NCBI RefSeq assembly: GCF_001659605.2
Contig: NC_035169.2
Coordinates: 11,498,899-11,562,898, forward strand
Direction: 5' to 3'
DNA from: Manihot esculenta
Taxonomy: Eukaryota > Streptophyta > Magnoliopsida > Malpighiales > Euphorbiaceae
Length of the DNA stretch: 64,000 nucleotides
The translations under genes were made by a program, and so were the position numbers. Positions 10,199-22,046 of this stretch are shown here, one piece after another. Numbering within the stretch: the first letter of the stretch is position 1; every line of letters begins with the position of its first letter. The notes under the pieces were generated by a model that saw only the letters and a program-made list of their open reading frames with translations, was not told the origin of the DNA and ran no database searches.

Positions 10199-11301
10199 CA
10201 GCTAAAGAGGCATATGAAAAAAAAATAACAAACAAGAAAGGGCTAATCCATAAGCACAGTACTACAAAAGCTAACCCATAAATAACACAAATATTTATCA
10301 TTGCACCATACCCATAACCAACATCAAAAGTAATCCCAAAATAAACTAAATTTTGATTGCATCATAATTTGTATTAAAAATTATTTGTAAAGCAAAAACA
10401 AACATAACAAAATAAAAAAAAAATTAAAAAAAGTGTATATATATATAAAGAAAGCAAAAAAAAATACCCAACAAATTTTATATTGCCTATATCAAAAACT
10501 TCATAAAAAACACAACCCTAGACAGATTAGAGAGCTAAGAACAAGATCAAATCAAAAGAAAATAAAGTAAACAGCAAAAAAAATAGAGAGAGAAAGTTTA
10601 CATACCCAAACTTAAAACGCTCCAAAAGGGTTTCTTGAGAAGAAAAGAGAGTGTTTTTGTGCGTTTGAGTGAAGAAAAAGAGGAAAAATGGAGGTTTTTG
10701 GGGGAAAAATGGCTCAAAACAGCTGATTTTTGAGAGGGAGACGAAGAGAGCTTCAGGGAGAGAGAGAGAGTCGCACGAGCAAGATGAAAAAGACAATGAG
10801 CTGTCACGGGGGTTTTTAAAAATGTGCAGTTTCGGCGGTCGAACTAAGCTTCGGCAGCTGAAACTGGACAATATTAGGTAGCCGAACTTAATTTTCGGCG
10901 GCCGAACTTGGCCAAAATTAGGCGGCCGAAAAGAAGAGAAGAAAAGGAGAAAGAAATTCCCGCTTTTCATATTGCCCTTGAAACTTAAGGTTAGTGGGTC
11001 GAATATGCCTCCGAACTTGGAATTTTTAGGCTTCCCTTTTTTTTATATATATGTATATATATTTTAAAAAAAATTAAATTAAATAAAATACCATGTAGGA
11101 AGAATTTAAAGTGTTTTGAAAAAGGGAATTAAATCATTGAAGATAATAAACAATTTAAAATGACATTTTTATTTACTATTCATTTAGGTATGTAAAACAT
11201 GATGAACTTACATTTTTTAAAACAATCAAAACTATATTAAATCATTTGACAAACTTTCAAAAAAAGATAAATAAATAAAGAAAAAATAAAAAAACATACA
11301 C
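10199..11301 (-). other. Promoter/leader-like region of an unidentified retroelement
   Basis: Read on the minus strand: AT-rich DNA, then TTCGGC-type boxes (10829-10935), a TTTTTAAAAA TATA-like stretch near 10815, a CT-rich leader (10600-10770), a possible donor GGGTATGTAAAC near 10605, and AT-rich DNA leading to the ORF at 10198. This order mimics the Tekay LTRs but the sequence is different. No LTR terminus was recognised. 10980-11301 is AT-rich with nothing recognisable. Confidence 0.4.
10829..10935. repeat. TTCGGC-type box cluster in orphan element
   Basis: TTCGGCGGTCGAA, TTCGGCAGCTGAA, TTCGGCGGCCGAA and GGCGGCCGAA lie within about 100 bp, upstream (minus strand) of a TATA-like AT stretch. 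This places boxes in yet another sequence context. Confidence 0.75.
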
Positions 11302-11670
11302 TCAACAAGCAACACCATCTAGCATTCCCAATTCCCTTTTAATGAAGTTAAATCTTTCTTCATTTAAAGGTTTAGTAAAAATATCAGCTAATTGGTTGTT
11401 TGTATCCATAAATTCAAGAACAATATCACCATTTAACACATGATCGCGAATGAAATGATGTCTAATGTCAATATGCTTAGTTCTAGAATGTTGAATGGGG
11501 TTCTTAGTTAGATTGATTGCACTTGTATTATCACATTTAATAGGAATATGATCAAGAGATACTTCAAAATCTCTTAGTTGTTACTTAATCCAAAGGATTT
11601 AACTACAACAAAGACCCGCCACCACATATTCGGCTTCGGCGGTTGAAAGTGCAATTGAATTTTGTTTCTT
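11302..11670 (-). pseudogene. pol: copia RNase H C-terminus
   Basis: The minus strand reads KKQNSIALSTAEAEYV, then HIPIKCDNTSAI (after one stop near 11580), HIDIRHHFIRDHV and DIFTKPLNEERF, ending LDGVAC-stop at 11302. These are the standard C-terminal blocks of copia RNase H. It joins 16524 across the solo LTR insertion, whose duplicated target is GCTAC. Confidence 0.88.
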
Positions 11671-13077
11671 GCTACTGACTCGCGGTTGTCGAAACCGGTC
11701 AAAAATAACCTTTATGGTTATCAACAATATTACTACTGTAGATAGTGGCAAAGGATCGTATCCACAGATAATTGAAAACTTATCTATTTTTCTTAACAGG
11801 ACCAAAGATTAATCCGAGTGAGAAACTGAAAGCAAGCAGTTGTAAGCAGAATGAAAATAAAGTGCAATAAAAGTAAAAAGGGGGGGTTTGAGATTGATTT
11901 GATTAAGCAACTACTGAAAGCAATTAAATAAGCAGAATATGAAAATAAAAGAGAAATCAATATGAGAAAGGTCTAGTTGAAGAGATGGATCAACTTTGGT
12001 TGTTCGGATTGATCATTGAAACTTATGTTCTTTAGATTGATTCAATAGATTAGTTATGGAGGTGGAAAACACTTCTCACCACCATGTCTCTCCTTATGAT
12101 TAAACCAATTAGGGAACGTCCTCTAATTAATTACTAATTAACAAATTGCCAAGGAACGTCCTTGGGCCTTAGGCATCAAACAATTGTTAATTGCATGAAG
12201 AGAAAGAGAGATCCAATCCTAGCTACTCAAACGCATGAGATGTTGCTAGATCATACAATTCCTTAGTTGTTACACCAAGTGTTCTTATGTTTGAACAATT
12301 CAAGCAATTACAAACTTAAAATTATCCAAACTAACAATTAATTACCTTGCAATCAAGAATCAAGTGGCCAATTTGATCAAAACAACAAAGTAATAATAGA
12401 TTCAAGCACTAAATTGTATGAATATTGAACAAACCAAAGACAAACAGTTTATGTTCAGATCTCACAATCCATTAAACAACCTTAGTTTCAACCAATCTTC
12501 AACTAGATTAAAAGGTTTCAGCCACTCATGGCTGAAACAAAACCAAAAAAATAAAAGAAAAGAAGAAAGGTAAAAGAAGAAGATGAAGGTGGCGTCGGCC
12601 TTGGCTTGATCCGAAGAGGTGAGGCGTTCCAAAGGTGTTTAGAAGATGTATTCGGCTGGTCAAGTGCTTCTTAAATAGAATTAGAGGCTGACCTTGTTGC
12701 CCTAGAGGTACTTGCTGCCCAAGTTGTGTCTGAAAAGGAAAGATTCGCGTTGCAAAATTATTCAGAATGAAAGAGGCGTGCACATGCTCTTCAGGAGGAA
12801 AGTGGCGAGGGGATTGGATCGCAGGAGGCAGGTGGGCGTGCAGTCATTCAATACAGAAGGGAAAGTGAATCTGTCTAGTCTTTCCTTTTTAGGTGGAGCC
12901 TTCATTTGAATTTTGAATGTTGAACGCGAAAGAGGCAAGTGCATCTTTATGAAATCTTGCTGCCTAAATAGGAAGATATGACTGCTGCAGTGTGTGCACA
13001 TCTTTGAACAAGGAAAGAAAGATCTGCATTTTGAATTTCAAATAATCTTTTGACTGAGCTTCCCTTATTTGCTTTTG

Positions 13078-15216
13078 TGTAATACCCGGCTAGTTCAGGC
13101 ATCGAAATTCTCACCGCTCGGTGGAGTTTCGAATGTCGGAGTGTTCTAGAAGGGTATGACATGGGTAAAACTATGTTTTAACAAAGGGTTTTAAGGTGTT
13201 TTTGAGTGTTTTAATGGTTTTGGAAGGGAAAAGGAATTGAGTTTTGAAGAGAAAAGGCCAAGGAGAGTTTTGCCAGGTTCGGCCGCCGAAGTGAAGTTCG
13301 GCCGCCGAAAGTGCTTGAGGTTCGGCTTCCGAAAGAAAAGTTTGGCCGCCGAACGTTGCATGGTTTCGCCTGCATGTTTGGCCGCCGAATGTGGTTGACC
13401 AAGCCCTTTATAAAAGCCCCTTAGGTAGGTTCAAGAGGAGAGTTCTTTCCCTCTTCCCACCCAAGGTGAGCTCATGTCCTCCTTGGCATGATTTCCTAGT
13501 TTTTCCAAGATCTTTCAACGTTATGGTAAGCTTTTAACTTGGTTTTGAAGGTTTTGAGGAAAAAGGAGCTAGTTGAGGAGTTGAAGCTTTAGGAGGTTGT
13601 GTTGAAGATAGGATCACACCAACTCTAGTTCTTCAAGAGGTAAGTGTTGATCCTTGTGTTTTATGATGTTTTAAGCATGTTTTAAGTAATTTTTGTAAAG
13701 GTTTTATGGGTAGAAAAGCATGATTAGGTTAAGGGTGGTTTTTGGTGATTATGTGTGTAAGCATGCTATGTGATGTTGTGTGTTGTAGTTTTAGGTTGTT
13801 TTGAGCCTTAGAGGCATGTTTAGAGGTTTTTGCATGGTTTTAAGAGGTTATATGCATGTTTTAAAAGGGTTAGGAAGGTTTGAGAGGAGTTATGCATGAG
13901 AAGGAGCAGGATTCTGCCTTTGTGGAGAATCCAGCTTCGGCCGCCGAAGGTAGATTCGGCCGCCGAAGGTGCTTAGGAGGTGGTTTCGGCTGCCTAAGCC
14001 TGCTTCCGAAAATTGGGACTTTCGTCTCTGGAGGCAAGGTTCGGCCGCCGAAAGTGCCGCCGAAGGTTGAGTTTCGTCTCTGGACGAGACTTTCGGCTGC
14101 CGAAGGTGCCGCCAAACATGCATGAGTTTTGTCTCTGGAGAGGACTTTCGGCCGCCGAACCTGCCGCCGAAAGTGCCCTGTCCAGCCTTCCTTTGCATGT
14201 TTTTCCATGCATGTCTATGATGTTTTAGGGGGTCTTTGGGGAGATGTTTTAGAGTTATGCTAGAGTTGTTTGGCACCTCATATACGTCCACCTGTGTAGG
14301 ATCGGACCAGAGGTGAGGTGTTTAGCTCCAGTGTTAGAGTGGACCCAGAGTTAGCCGAGCAGAGGCTTCAGGTGAGTGGAACTGACTATGCATGTTTTTA
14401 AAGTAATGTTTAAAGATAATGAATGTATGAGCATGAGACATGCAATCATCCAATGGCTCCTTGTACATTGCTTTTGTGAGACGGCACGGACTTCGTGAGG
14501 ATTCATTAGCCCTCAGAGGAAAGACCTGGAACAGCCCTACGGGGACCAGGCACAAAGACCTGGAGCAGCCCTACGGGGACCAGGCACATGGTACTCCGGT
14601 ACCCCAGATGAGATAGAGGGAGTTTTGATCCGTCCGGCCGAGGTGATGTGATTATGTGTTGCATTCCATGAGAGCATGTTTTAGCACCTGTGATTTTCTT
14701 ACTATTCTACTCACTGGGCTATAGTAGCTCATCCCTCTCCCCTAACTCCAGTTGTGCAGGTTCAGAGGTCAGAGAGAACTCAGCAGGGTACAGGAAGAGT
14801 TCAGAGTATTGTAATAGCTAGTGTGGACATGTAAATGTAAAGAGATAGTGTATTTGTACAGTGTATAGAATGGTGCTTGACTTATAAGAGTTGTAATCCC
14901 TTTGTGGAGTTACATGATCAGTTTATGTATGTTCTTTATTGTTGTATGTTTATGAGCAAAACCAGGCTTAACATTATGAGTTTGATCCGCCTAGAGCCAT
15001 GAGGAGCTCTAGTAGGGATTGGTAGAGAACAGAGAGAGTGCATGCACAGGTTAAGTCTTGGAATGAAGAAAAGTTTTATGTTTTTCAGAAAATGTATGAT
15101 CATGTATGGGATTTCACAGGCAGACAGACAGGATAGTAGGCTTACTACGGGTCCCGGCGACCTTAAGTCGATCTGGATCCTAGTGCCGGTGGCAGTTCGG
15201 TTTCCGGGCTGTTACA
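13078..15216 (+). repeat. Tekay LTR, complete
   Basis: It has a box cluster (13274-13392), TATAAAAG at 13409-13416, a donor AAGAG|GTAAG near 13637, a dense box array (13932-14180), an acceptor CTGTGTAG near 14300 and a donor CAG|GTGAGT near 14371. A two-copy 34-bp-class repeat (GACCTGGA.CAGCCCTACGG) lies at 14519-14588. Confidence 0.88.
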
Positions 15217-16307
15217 AGAGCATGTAAGTGACCTTGTGAGCTCCTCAGGGGGCCAGACACCGGCAGAGGGAATCCTGGGATCATGTCCAATCCGAATTGT
15301 GTTTTGTTTGTGTTGTGACGCATTCCATGAAAGCATGCTATGAATGAATGAACTGTTTTATGTTTTTATGGTTCCTACTCACTGGGCTTTATAGCTCACC
15401 CCCCTCCCTCATCACTCAGTGTTGCAGGACCAGAGTTCAATTAGAGCGAGCCATGGGATAAGCAGAGTCTAAGCATGGATGGCTATGTTTGATGTAATAG
15501 TATAGTGTGAGTTATGTTTGGATGACATGTATATGTGTAAGAGATGTTTGATGTTATGATAAGTTGTATATGTTAAGCAGGATGATGTTAAGTTCCAGTG
15601 ATGATATGCTGTGTTTTTATGTTTGTATAGTATAGAAGTGGACATGATGTACATGGAATGTTATGTAAAGTAATGATATATGGACATGATGTAAGAATGA
15701 TGTTTAAATGAAATGAAGAAAGGATTTGATGATGATGCATAGTCGGAATATATATAATGTTAAAGTGATTAAGTAGAAAAAGGTATAAGATAATAAGCTT
15801 GAGGTATTGATGTATGGAATGGAATGAATATGAGGAAAGAGATAGAGTAAAGTTAAGAAATACATGTACTAAGGTATAGTGTTGTGCTTTGCTTAAGGTT
15901 GGCTACTCCCTTGGTTTTACATGATCAACAGCTTTTATGATAAATGTTTTCATCTTTGTATGAAATGATTTTAGATGTTTTATGCTAACCAAGCTTATAT
16001 GTTTATGTACCCCAAAAGGGTGGGTTGTGGGAAGAAAGGGTTTCATTCCCTTGACTCACAGAAGGAGACCGTGAGGGATTGATGCTGGGCGTAACTCTAA
16101 GAACGGTTAGATAAGCTTGGTAATCTGGAGGGAAAGAAGTTTTTCAGATACAGTTTTTATGAACAGTCGATCATGTATGGGATTAGACCAGATGTTTAGG
16201 GAGGTTTCAGGCTTACTACGGGTCCCGGTGGCCTTAAGCCGATCTGGATCCTAGTGCCGGTGGCGGTTCGGGCCGTTACTCTAGGGTACCGGTTCCGAGC
16301 TGTTACA
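13078..16307 (+). mobile_element. Tekay LTR derivative (LTR plus truncated LTR), TSD TTTTG
   Basis: TTTTG occurs at 13073-13077 and 16308-16312. Inside are a complete LTR (13078-15216, TGTAATACCCGG to GCTGTTACA) and, directly after it, the 3' half of a second Tekay LTR (15217-16307, ending GAGCTGTTACA). The whole interior and the 5' half of the second LTR are gone. The junction starts AGAGC, which also occurs in the PBS (TGGTATCAGAGC), so the deletion may have started there. Confidence 0.85.
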
Positions 16308-16523
16308 TTTTGCTTCTGAACTTCCTTATTTGAAGACTTTCCTTTTCTGAAAACTTTCCATATTTGGCACTTTTTGGCAATTTTAAGAGTATTTTCTCCA
16401 GATTGTCTCTTTAGACCTATTATATGCAAAACATGATTAAAACCACAAAATTAAGTAGAAAAGATGCAAATAAACATCAAGAACATAATGATAAAGTGGA
16501 CTAAAATATGCTCTATTAGCTAC

Positions 16524-17630
16524 ACCAAGAAACAAGAGATTATCCTAGAAGTTGACAAGTACCTGAGGTACTTTTCCTATCAAGAATGCTTTCGGCAAAG
16601 TCGGCATTCGAGTAGAAACACAAATTAAAGGATGTATTTCTAGGATACCAAAACTCCAAATGCAATGAACCATTTAAATATCTAAGAATTCGTTTAACGG
16701 CATGCAAATGTGACTCTTTAGGACATGATTGAAAATGTGCACATAAACATACGGAAAACATAATATCCGGTCTAGATGCGGTGAGGTATAAAAGGCTTTC
16801 GATCATGCCTCTATAAAGCTTTTCATCAATTGGTTTACTCTTTTCATCTTTGTCAAGCTTGGTGTTTGTGCTCATTGGAGTTCTACTAGGCTTGCTACTC
16901 TCCATTCCAAACCTTTTGATTAGCTCCTTTGTGTATTTGGCTTGATTGATGAAGATGCCATCCTTAGCTTGTTTGATTTGAAGCCCAAGGAAGAATTTGA
17001 GTTCTCCCATCATACTCATCTCAAACTCGCTTTTCATTACTTTTGAAAACTCTTCACACAAACACACATTAGTAGCACCAAATATGATATCATCAACATA
17101 TATTTGCACTACAAGGATGTCATTTCCATGATTTTTGACAAAGAGTATTGTATCTACTTTGCCCTTTAAAAAACCATTCTGTAAAAGGAAATTGCTTAGT
17201 ATTTCATACCAAGCTCTTGGAGCTTGTTTTAAACCATATAAAACTTTTGATAATTTGAAAACATGATTTGGAAAGTCATGATTTTTAAATCCTGGAGGTT
17301 GCTCAATATAAACCTCCTCCTCAATAAAACCGTTTAAAAATGCACTTTTCACATCCATTTGAAAGAGTTTAAAATTCATATAGGATGCATATGCAAGCAA
17401 GATCCTAATGGCTTCTAAACTAGTTATGGGGCAAACGTTTAATCATAATCTATGCCCTTCTCTTGGTTATAGCCTTTAGCTAATAACCTAGCTTTGTTCC
17501 TTGTGATGTTGCCATCCTCATCAAGTTTTTTTCTAAACACCCATTTGGTGCCTATAGTGGGATGATGTTTAAGTCTAGTAACTAAGGTCCAAACTTTGTT
17601 CCTTTCAAATTGGTTGAATTCTTCTTGCAT
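16524..17630 (-). pseudogene. pol: copia reverse transcriptase and RNase H start, broken
   Basis: 17630-17439 is the RVT_2 N-terminus (NKVWTLV, GTKWVFRKKLDEDG). A frameshift at about 17400-17439 separates it from 17400-16540 (ASYMNFKLFQMDVKSAFLNG, EVYIEQPPGF, YGLKQAPRAWY, catalytic IYVDDIIFG at about residues 100-108 of this piece). RNase H begins with RKSTSG and has a stop at 16540 before the insertion site. The enzyme copies element RNA to cDNA. The YVDD active site is intact but the frame is dead. Confidence 0.9.
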
Positions 17631-17822
17631 AGTAAGAACCCAACTTTCATCACTAATTGTCTCATCTATAGATTTAGGTTCTGTATGAGATATGAATGCA
17701 ATCTTATTACATACATGTATAATAGAGGATCTAGTTGTTACCCCTTGTAATGCATCACCAATTATTTGGTCATTGGGATGATCTTTCTTGTAGGTCTAAT
17801 CCTTTGGTAAGTCATGTTGGAC

Positions 17823-19330
17823 TCATTGACTTTGTGTAATTTGCATTTGTTGCTCTTGGAATCCAATCTCATCTTCCTTTGCCTCTATTGAATCCTCTTT
17901 GGGATGACTTTGATCTTCATAAGGTTGAGGATCTTCAATGGTCAACTCATCAAGGTTACCTATAAGATCATCATCACAAGCTATCTCCTTTCTAGGAGCA
18001 AAGGGATTAGATTCATAAAAAACAACATGCATTGACTCTTCAACTATCAAGGTTCTTTTATTGAATACTCTATATGATTTACTAGATGTAGAGTATCCTA
18101 AGAAGATACCTTCATCGGTTTTGGAGTCAAATTTACCTAAATTATCCTTGTTGTTTAATATGAAGCATTTACAACCAAAAACTCTAAAATAACTAAGTCT
18201 AGGTTTTCTTCCATTCCAAAGCTCATAAGGAGTCTTATTTAATAGAGGTCTAATTAAAACTCTATTTGAAACATAACAAGCTGTATTTATAGCTTCTGCC
18301 CAAAAATAGGTAGGTATATTATACTCTCTTAACATAGTCCTCCCCATATCTAAAAGAGTTCTATTTTTTTTTTATTTCAACAACACCATTTTGTTGGGGA
18401 GTCCTAGGAGATGAAAAATTATGAGTGATTCCTAACTTATTACAAAAGACTTCCAATCTTTCATTTTCAAATTCTCTACCATGATCACTTCTTATTGAAG
18501 AAATTTGAAAACCCTTTTTATTTTGAACTTTCTTTGTAAAGCTTTTAAAGGCATCAAAACAATCATCCTTATGAGTAAGGAACACAACCCAAGTGTACCT
18601 AGAGTAGTCATCAACTATAACAAACCCATAATACATGCCTCCAAGACTAGCTACTCTAGTTGGACCAAATAAATCCATATGCAAAAGTTGTAAAGGTCTA
18701 TAGGTGATTACCTTATTAATAGATTTAAAAGAGATTTTAACTTGCTTACCCATTTGACATGCATCACACACTTTGTCATTTTCATATTTGATCTTTGGAA
18801 GACCATCAACTAGCTCATCTTTGCTCAAATTTTTGAGAAGATCCATGCTAGCATGAGAAAGCCTTCTATACCAAATCCAAGAGTTATCACTAATAGAAAC
18901 AAAGCACTTCATATCTAGGTTAGTCATAGCTTGTAAATCAATAAGATAGATATTTTCAACTCTTTCTCCAACAAACAATATTTTGTTATCCGACATTGTA
19001 GAGACAAAACATGATTTTGGTTCAAAGATAACTCTACAATCTTTATCACATAATTGACTTACGCTTAATAAATTATGCTTCAAACCATCAACTAAGAGAA
19101 CCTTATCAAGAATAGGAGAGTTTTCCTTACTGACTTTACCTATTCCAACAATTTTACCTTTTCCATTATCTCCAAAGGTTACTTGTCCATTACCGCCCTT
19201 CTTTTCAAGAGAGTTGAAGTGACTTGAATTTCCGGTCATGTGCCTTGAACATCCACTATCTAGATACCATTTACTTTCAACCTTTGAGGATTTCAAGCAC
19301 ACTTAAAAAAAAAGAGGTTCAAACATTTTT
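17823..19330 (-). pseudogene. pol: copia protease and integrase, broken
   Basis: From the right: an N-terminal KYIWVPK-type stretch, then WYLDSGCSRHMTG (protease DSG at about residue 15 of the 19302-18361 frame), the GAG-pre-integrase zinc region (LSHASMDLL...CDACQMGK), and the integrase core with Asp in LLHMDLFGPT, Asp in RSDHGREF and Glu in GVVEIKK. A stop near 18350 separates the rest of integrase (18347-17823: PYELWNGRKPRLSYFRVFGC, GIFLGYS). 17631-17822 is the degraded linker to RT. Confidence 0.9.
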
Positions 19331-19473
19331 AGGTACCCAAATGTACTTGGGTCCTTGGGGGTTAGTCATGTTATTTTCCAATTTCCATATGCTTCCATAT
19401 CCAAGATGTAATTTTCTAATAGTACACCTATAATTGGTATGACCAAACTTGCCATAATACCCGAAAGTGCCTG
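19331..19473 (-). pseudogene. copia gag-pol linker with zinc-knuckle remnant
   Basis: The minus strand reads KFGHTNYRC and NPQGPKYIWVPK, the segment between the gag coiled-coil region and the protease of this element. It is cut at 19473 by the Tekay LTR. Confidence 0.65.
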
Positions 19474-20938
19474 TGTAATACCCGGCTAGACTCTGGTATC
19501 GGAATTCCTACCGTCTGGTGGAATCTCGGATGTCGGAAACCTCTAGAAGGGTAAAACCATGTTTTTATAAAATGTTTTCATGTATTTTATGGTTTTAAGT
19601 AAGAAAGAAATTGAGTTTTGAATGAAAAAGACCATAGAGGGAAATCCAGGTTCAGCCGCCGAACCTCATGTTCGGCCGCCGAACATGCATGAGTTTTGGA
19701 GTCACCTTCGGCTTCCGAAGGTGGTCTGGCCAGCCACCTATAAAAGGCCCCATGGCCGAAAATGGGCGAGTTTTCTCCCCTATTCTCGGCCAACGGTGAG
19801 TCCATGCCCTCCCATGGTTGGTTTTGATGATTTTCCTCAAATCTTTCAAGTTTTAACAAGTGTTAACTTGGTTTTGAAGATTTTTGAAGCTAAGATCAAG
19901 TTTTGGAGCTTGGAGACCCAAGGAGCTAGATTTCTCCCATCTCCAAGTTAGGATCGTCTCTCCTCTCGATCTTCAAGAGGTAAGCTTAGATCCTACCTTT
20001 CTTGTATGTTTTAAACAAGTTTTGAGGGATTATGGGGTAGAAATGCATGTTTAGGTTAATGTTGAGTTTATGGATAATGTGTGTTGTATGAGTTGCTATA
20101 TGTGTTTGTGTTGGGGTTTAGGTTAGTTTGAGACCCCTATATGCTTGTTTGCTTGGGTTTGCATGTTGTAGAATAGCTAAATACATGTTTGAATGGTTTG
20201 GGAGGCAAATTGTGCATGAGGAGGCTGAGTTCTGCCCCTTTGAAAGAACTCAGGTTCGGCAGCCGAAGGACTTTCGGCCGCCGAACCTGCCTGTGGAGGC
20301 AAGCCTTTGGCTGCCGAACCCTGCCCCCGAAAGTTGGACTTTCGGCTCTGGAGGGGAGTTTCGGCCGCCGAAGGTGCCCCCGAACATGCATGAGTTTCGG
20401 CTCTGGAATCACTTTCGGCCGCCGAAGGTGCCGCCGAAAGTGGCTGAGTTTCGGCTCTGGAGGGACTTTCGGCCGCCGAACCTGCCGCCGAAGGTGCCCT
20501 GTTCAGCCCTCCTTTGCATGATTTCAGTGATTGTTTTAAGGTGTTTTAGGGGGTTTTTGGGGGAGTTGTTCAGAGTCATGTTCATGTATGTTTGGTCCCT
20601 CATTTGAGTCCACCTGTGTAGGTTCGGACCCGAGGAACTGAGGACCCCAGCAGTGAGTTAGCTGCTTCAGTGTCTTTTCAGAGCTAGCCTGAGGTGAGTA
20701 GAATGACTCTTTATATTGCAAAGTAAATAAATAAATTTTGAGCATGTTCATGCATCACGAATGCCATGAAATATATTAGGTTGGTTGCATTAGAATTCAC
20801 GAATATGTTGCATTGCATAATATGATGATGATGTGGGTGGATATTGGATGATCCTTTAGTCCTTAATATGATATGATGTGATATGATATGGTATGATATG
20901 GAAGTCCAGGTCGAGGCCCATTCTACGCCCCTGGCAAT
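19474..20938 (+). repeat. Tekay LTR, 3'-truncated
   Basis: It begins TGTAATACCCGG at 19474, has boxes (19650-19720), TATAAAAGG at 19739-19747, a donor AAGAG|GTAAG near 19979, a dense box array (20253-20505), an acceptor CTGTGTAG near 20622 and a donor GAG|GTGAGT near 20694. It stops at about 20938 inside the CCAG...CTGG minisatellite unit and drops into copia sequence, so 600-700 bp of LTR 3' end are missing. No target duplication is visible. An ATATG microsatellite lies at 20865-20905. Confidence 0.88.
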
Positions 20939-21642
20939 GACCATTGAACTTTCTTATTCTAGGTCCATAGGTGAGTGAGTGAGTGTGTTTGAGTTCTCAT
21001 GTAGCCATTTCTCCCTTGTCTATTATAAGCATGTGAGCAAGAGATATGATGAGAGTGGTGATTGCATGAACTAGAAGTGTGTGCTCTATAATGATCATTT
21101 CTTTTATATGCAAATTGCCTAGGTGTGTGTCTTATACGAGTATTGTAACTAGTGGATTGGTGTACATGAGCATTTCTTATAGTCACATTACTACTAGAGG
21201 CTTTAGGAATATTTCCATTAGAGCTAGATATCTTAGGTTCACTTAAGTTAGTAGGTTTAACAAAAACAGTTTTAGAAGAGTTTGCTTGAGTTGATTTATC
21301 ATAGCCAAGGCCATACTTGATACTAGGAGACTTTTGAGAGTCTAATATTTCATCAAGTTTGTCCTTACCTTTTAGAAATTTTGAAAGAGAATTTTTCAAC
21401 TCAAGAATTTCATTTTTCAAATTTTTATTTTCTAATGAGAGCTCATCTATGGATTTTTGTAAAAAATCATTTGAGGGTAAAGATTCCTTAGGTGAGTTCT
21501 CACTTTCCCTTTTTAAGTTAACTAACTCACATTTCAAAATTTTATTTTTCCTATGACTCTTTTCAAGTTCATCGTTCATCAATTTTAAAGCACCAACAAG
21601 TTCATCATATGAAAATTCAACAACATCATCATATAAAGTAGT
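20939..21642 (-). pseudogene. gag: copia gag C-terminal coiled-coil region
   Basis: The minus strand encodes YDELVGALKLMNDELEKS, ...KKLKNEILELKNSL-like heptads rich in Leu, Lys, Glu and Asn, then a Ser/Asn/His-rich tail. This is the usual gag C-terminal part of Sirevirus-type elements. The frame is open from 22044 to 20959 only because the preceding LTR happens to be in frame. It was originally continuous with gag at 23633. Confidence 0.75.
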
Positions 21643-21780
21643 GCCATTGACTCGCGGTTGTCGAAGTCGGTCAAAAATAACCTTTTCGGTTATCAACAAT
21701 ATTAATACTGCAGATAGTGGTAAAGGATCGAATCCACAGAGAATTGAAAACTTAACTATTTTCCTTGTCAAGACCAAGAG

Positions 21781-22046
21781 AATAAACTGAAACAAAAATA
21801 AATTGAAAGAGATAAACTGAAAATGAGATAAACTGAAACGAGATAAACTGAAAGCGGAATAAATTAAAACGAGATAAACTGAAACAAACATAAACTGAAA
21901 GAGATAAACAAGATAACTAAAACGAGATAAACTGAAAGCAAACAAAATAAAAACAAGATAAACTGAAACGAGATAAACTGAAACAAACATAAACTGAAAG
22001 AGATAAACGAGATAACTAAAACGAGATAAACTGAAAGCAAACAAAC
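21781..22046. repeat. AAACTGAAA-type tandem repeat in solo LTR
   Basis: Words (GAGATAAACTGAAA, CAAACATAAACTGAAAG) repeat, with a larger unit of about 100 bp present twice (about 21860-21955 and 21960-22043). The homologous stretch at 5705-5870 is shorter, so the array has grown here. On the minus strand it encodes a meaningless hydrophobic Phe/Leu/Ser repeat. Confidence 0.8.

Larger units (their letters stand above)
11676..16518 (-). mobile_element. Solo LTR, Tat/Athila-like, with nested Tekay derivative, TSD GCTAC
   Basis: It runs from TGACTCGCGG to GCTCTATTA (terminal CA changed to TA), flanked by GCTAC at 11671-11675 and 16519-16523 within the copia RNase H. The LTR itself is 11676-13077 plus 16313-16518. 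Conserved landmarks are the hairpin CCAAGGA-ACG-TCCTTGG near 12150, the hairpin TTTCAGCCA-4 nt-TGGCTGAAA near 12520, and a minus-strand TATA-like CTATTTAAG near 12672. The U3 cassette (about 12700-12860) has GCCCAAGTTG and AGGAAAG...GCG words, like the 21648 copy. Confidence 0.9.

Noticed and set aside
10527..10970. 147-codon Phe/Ser-rich minus-strand ORF
   Set aside because: It is a CT-rich leader-like stretch with boxes at one end. Composition explains the open frame and no domain is visible.
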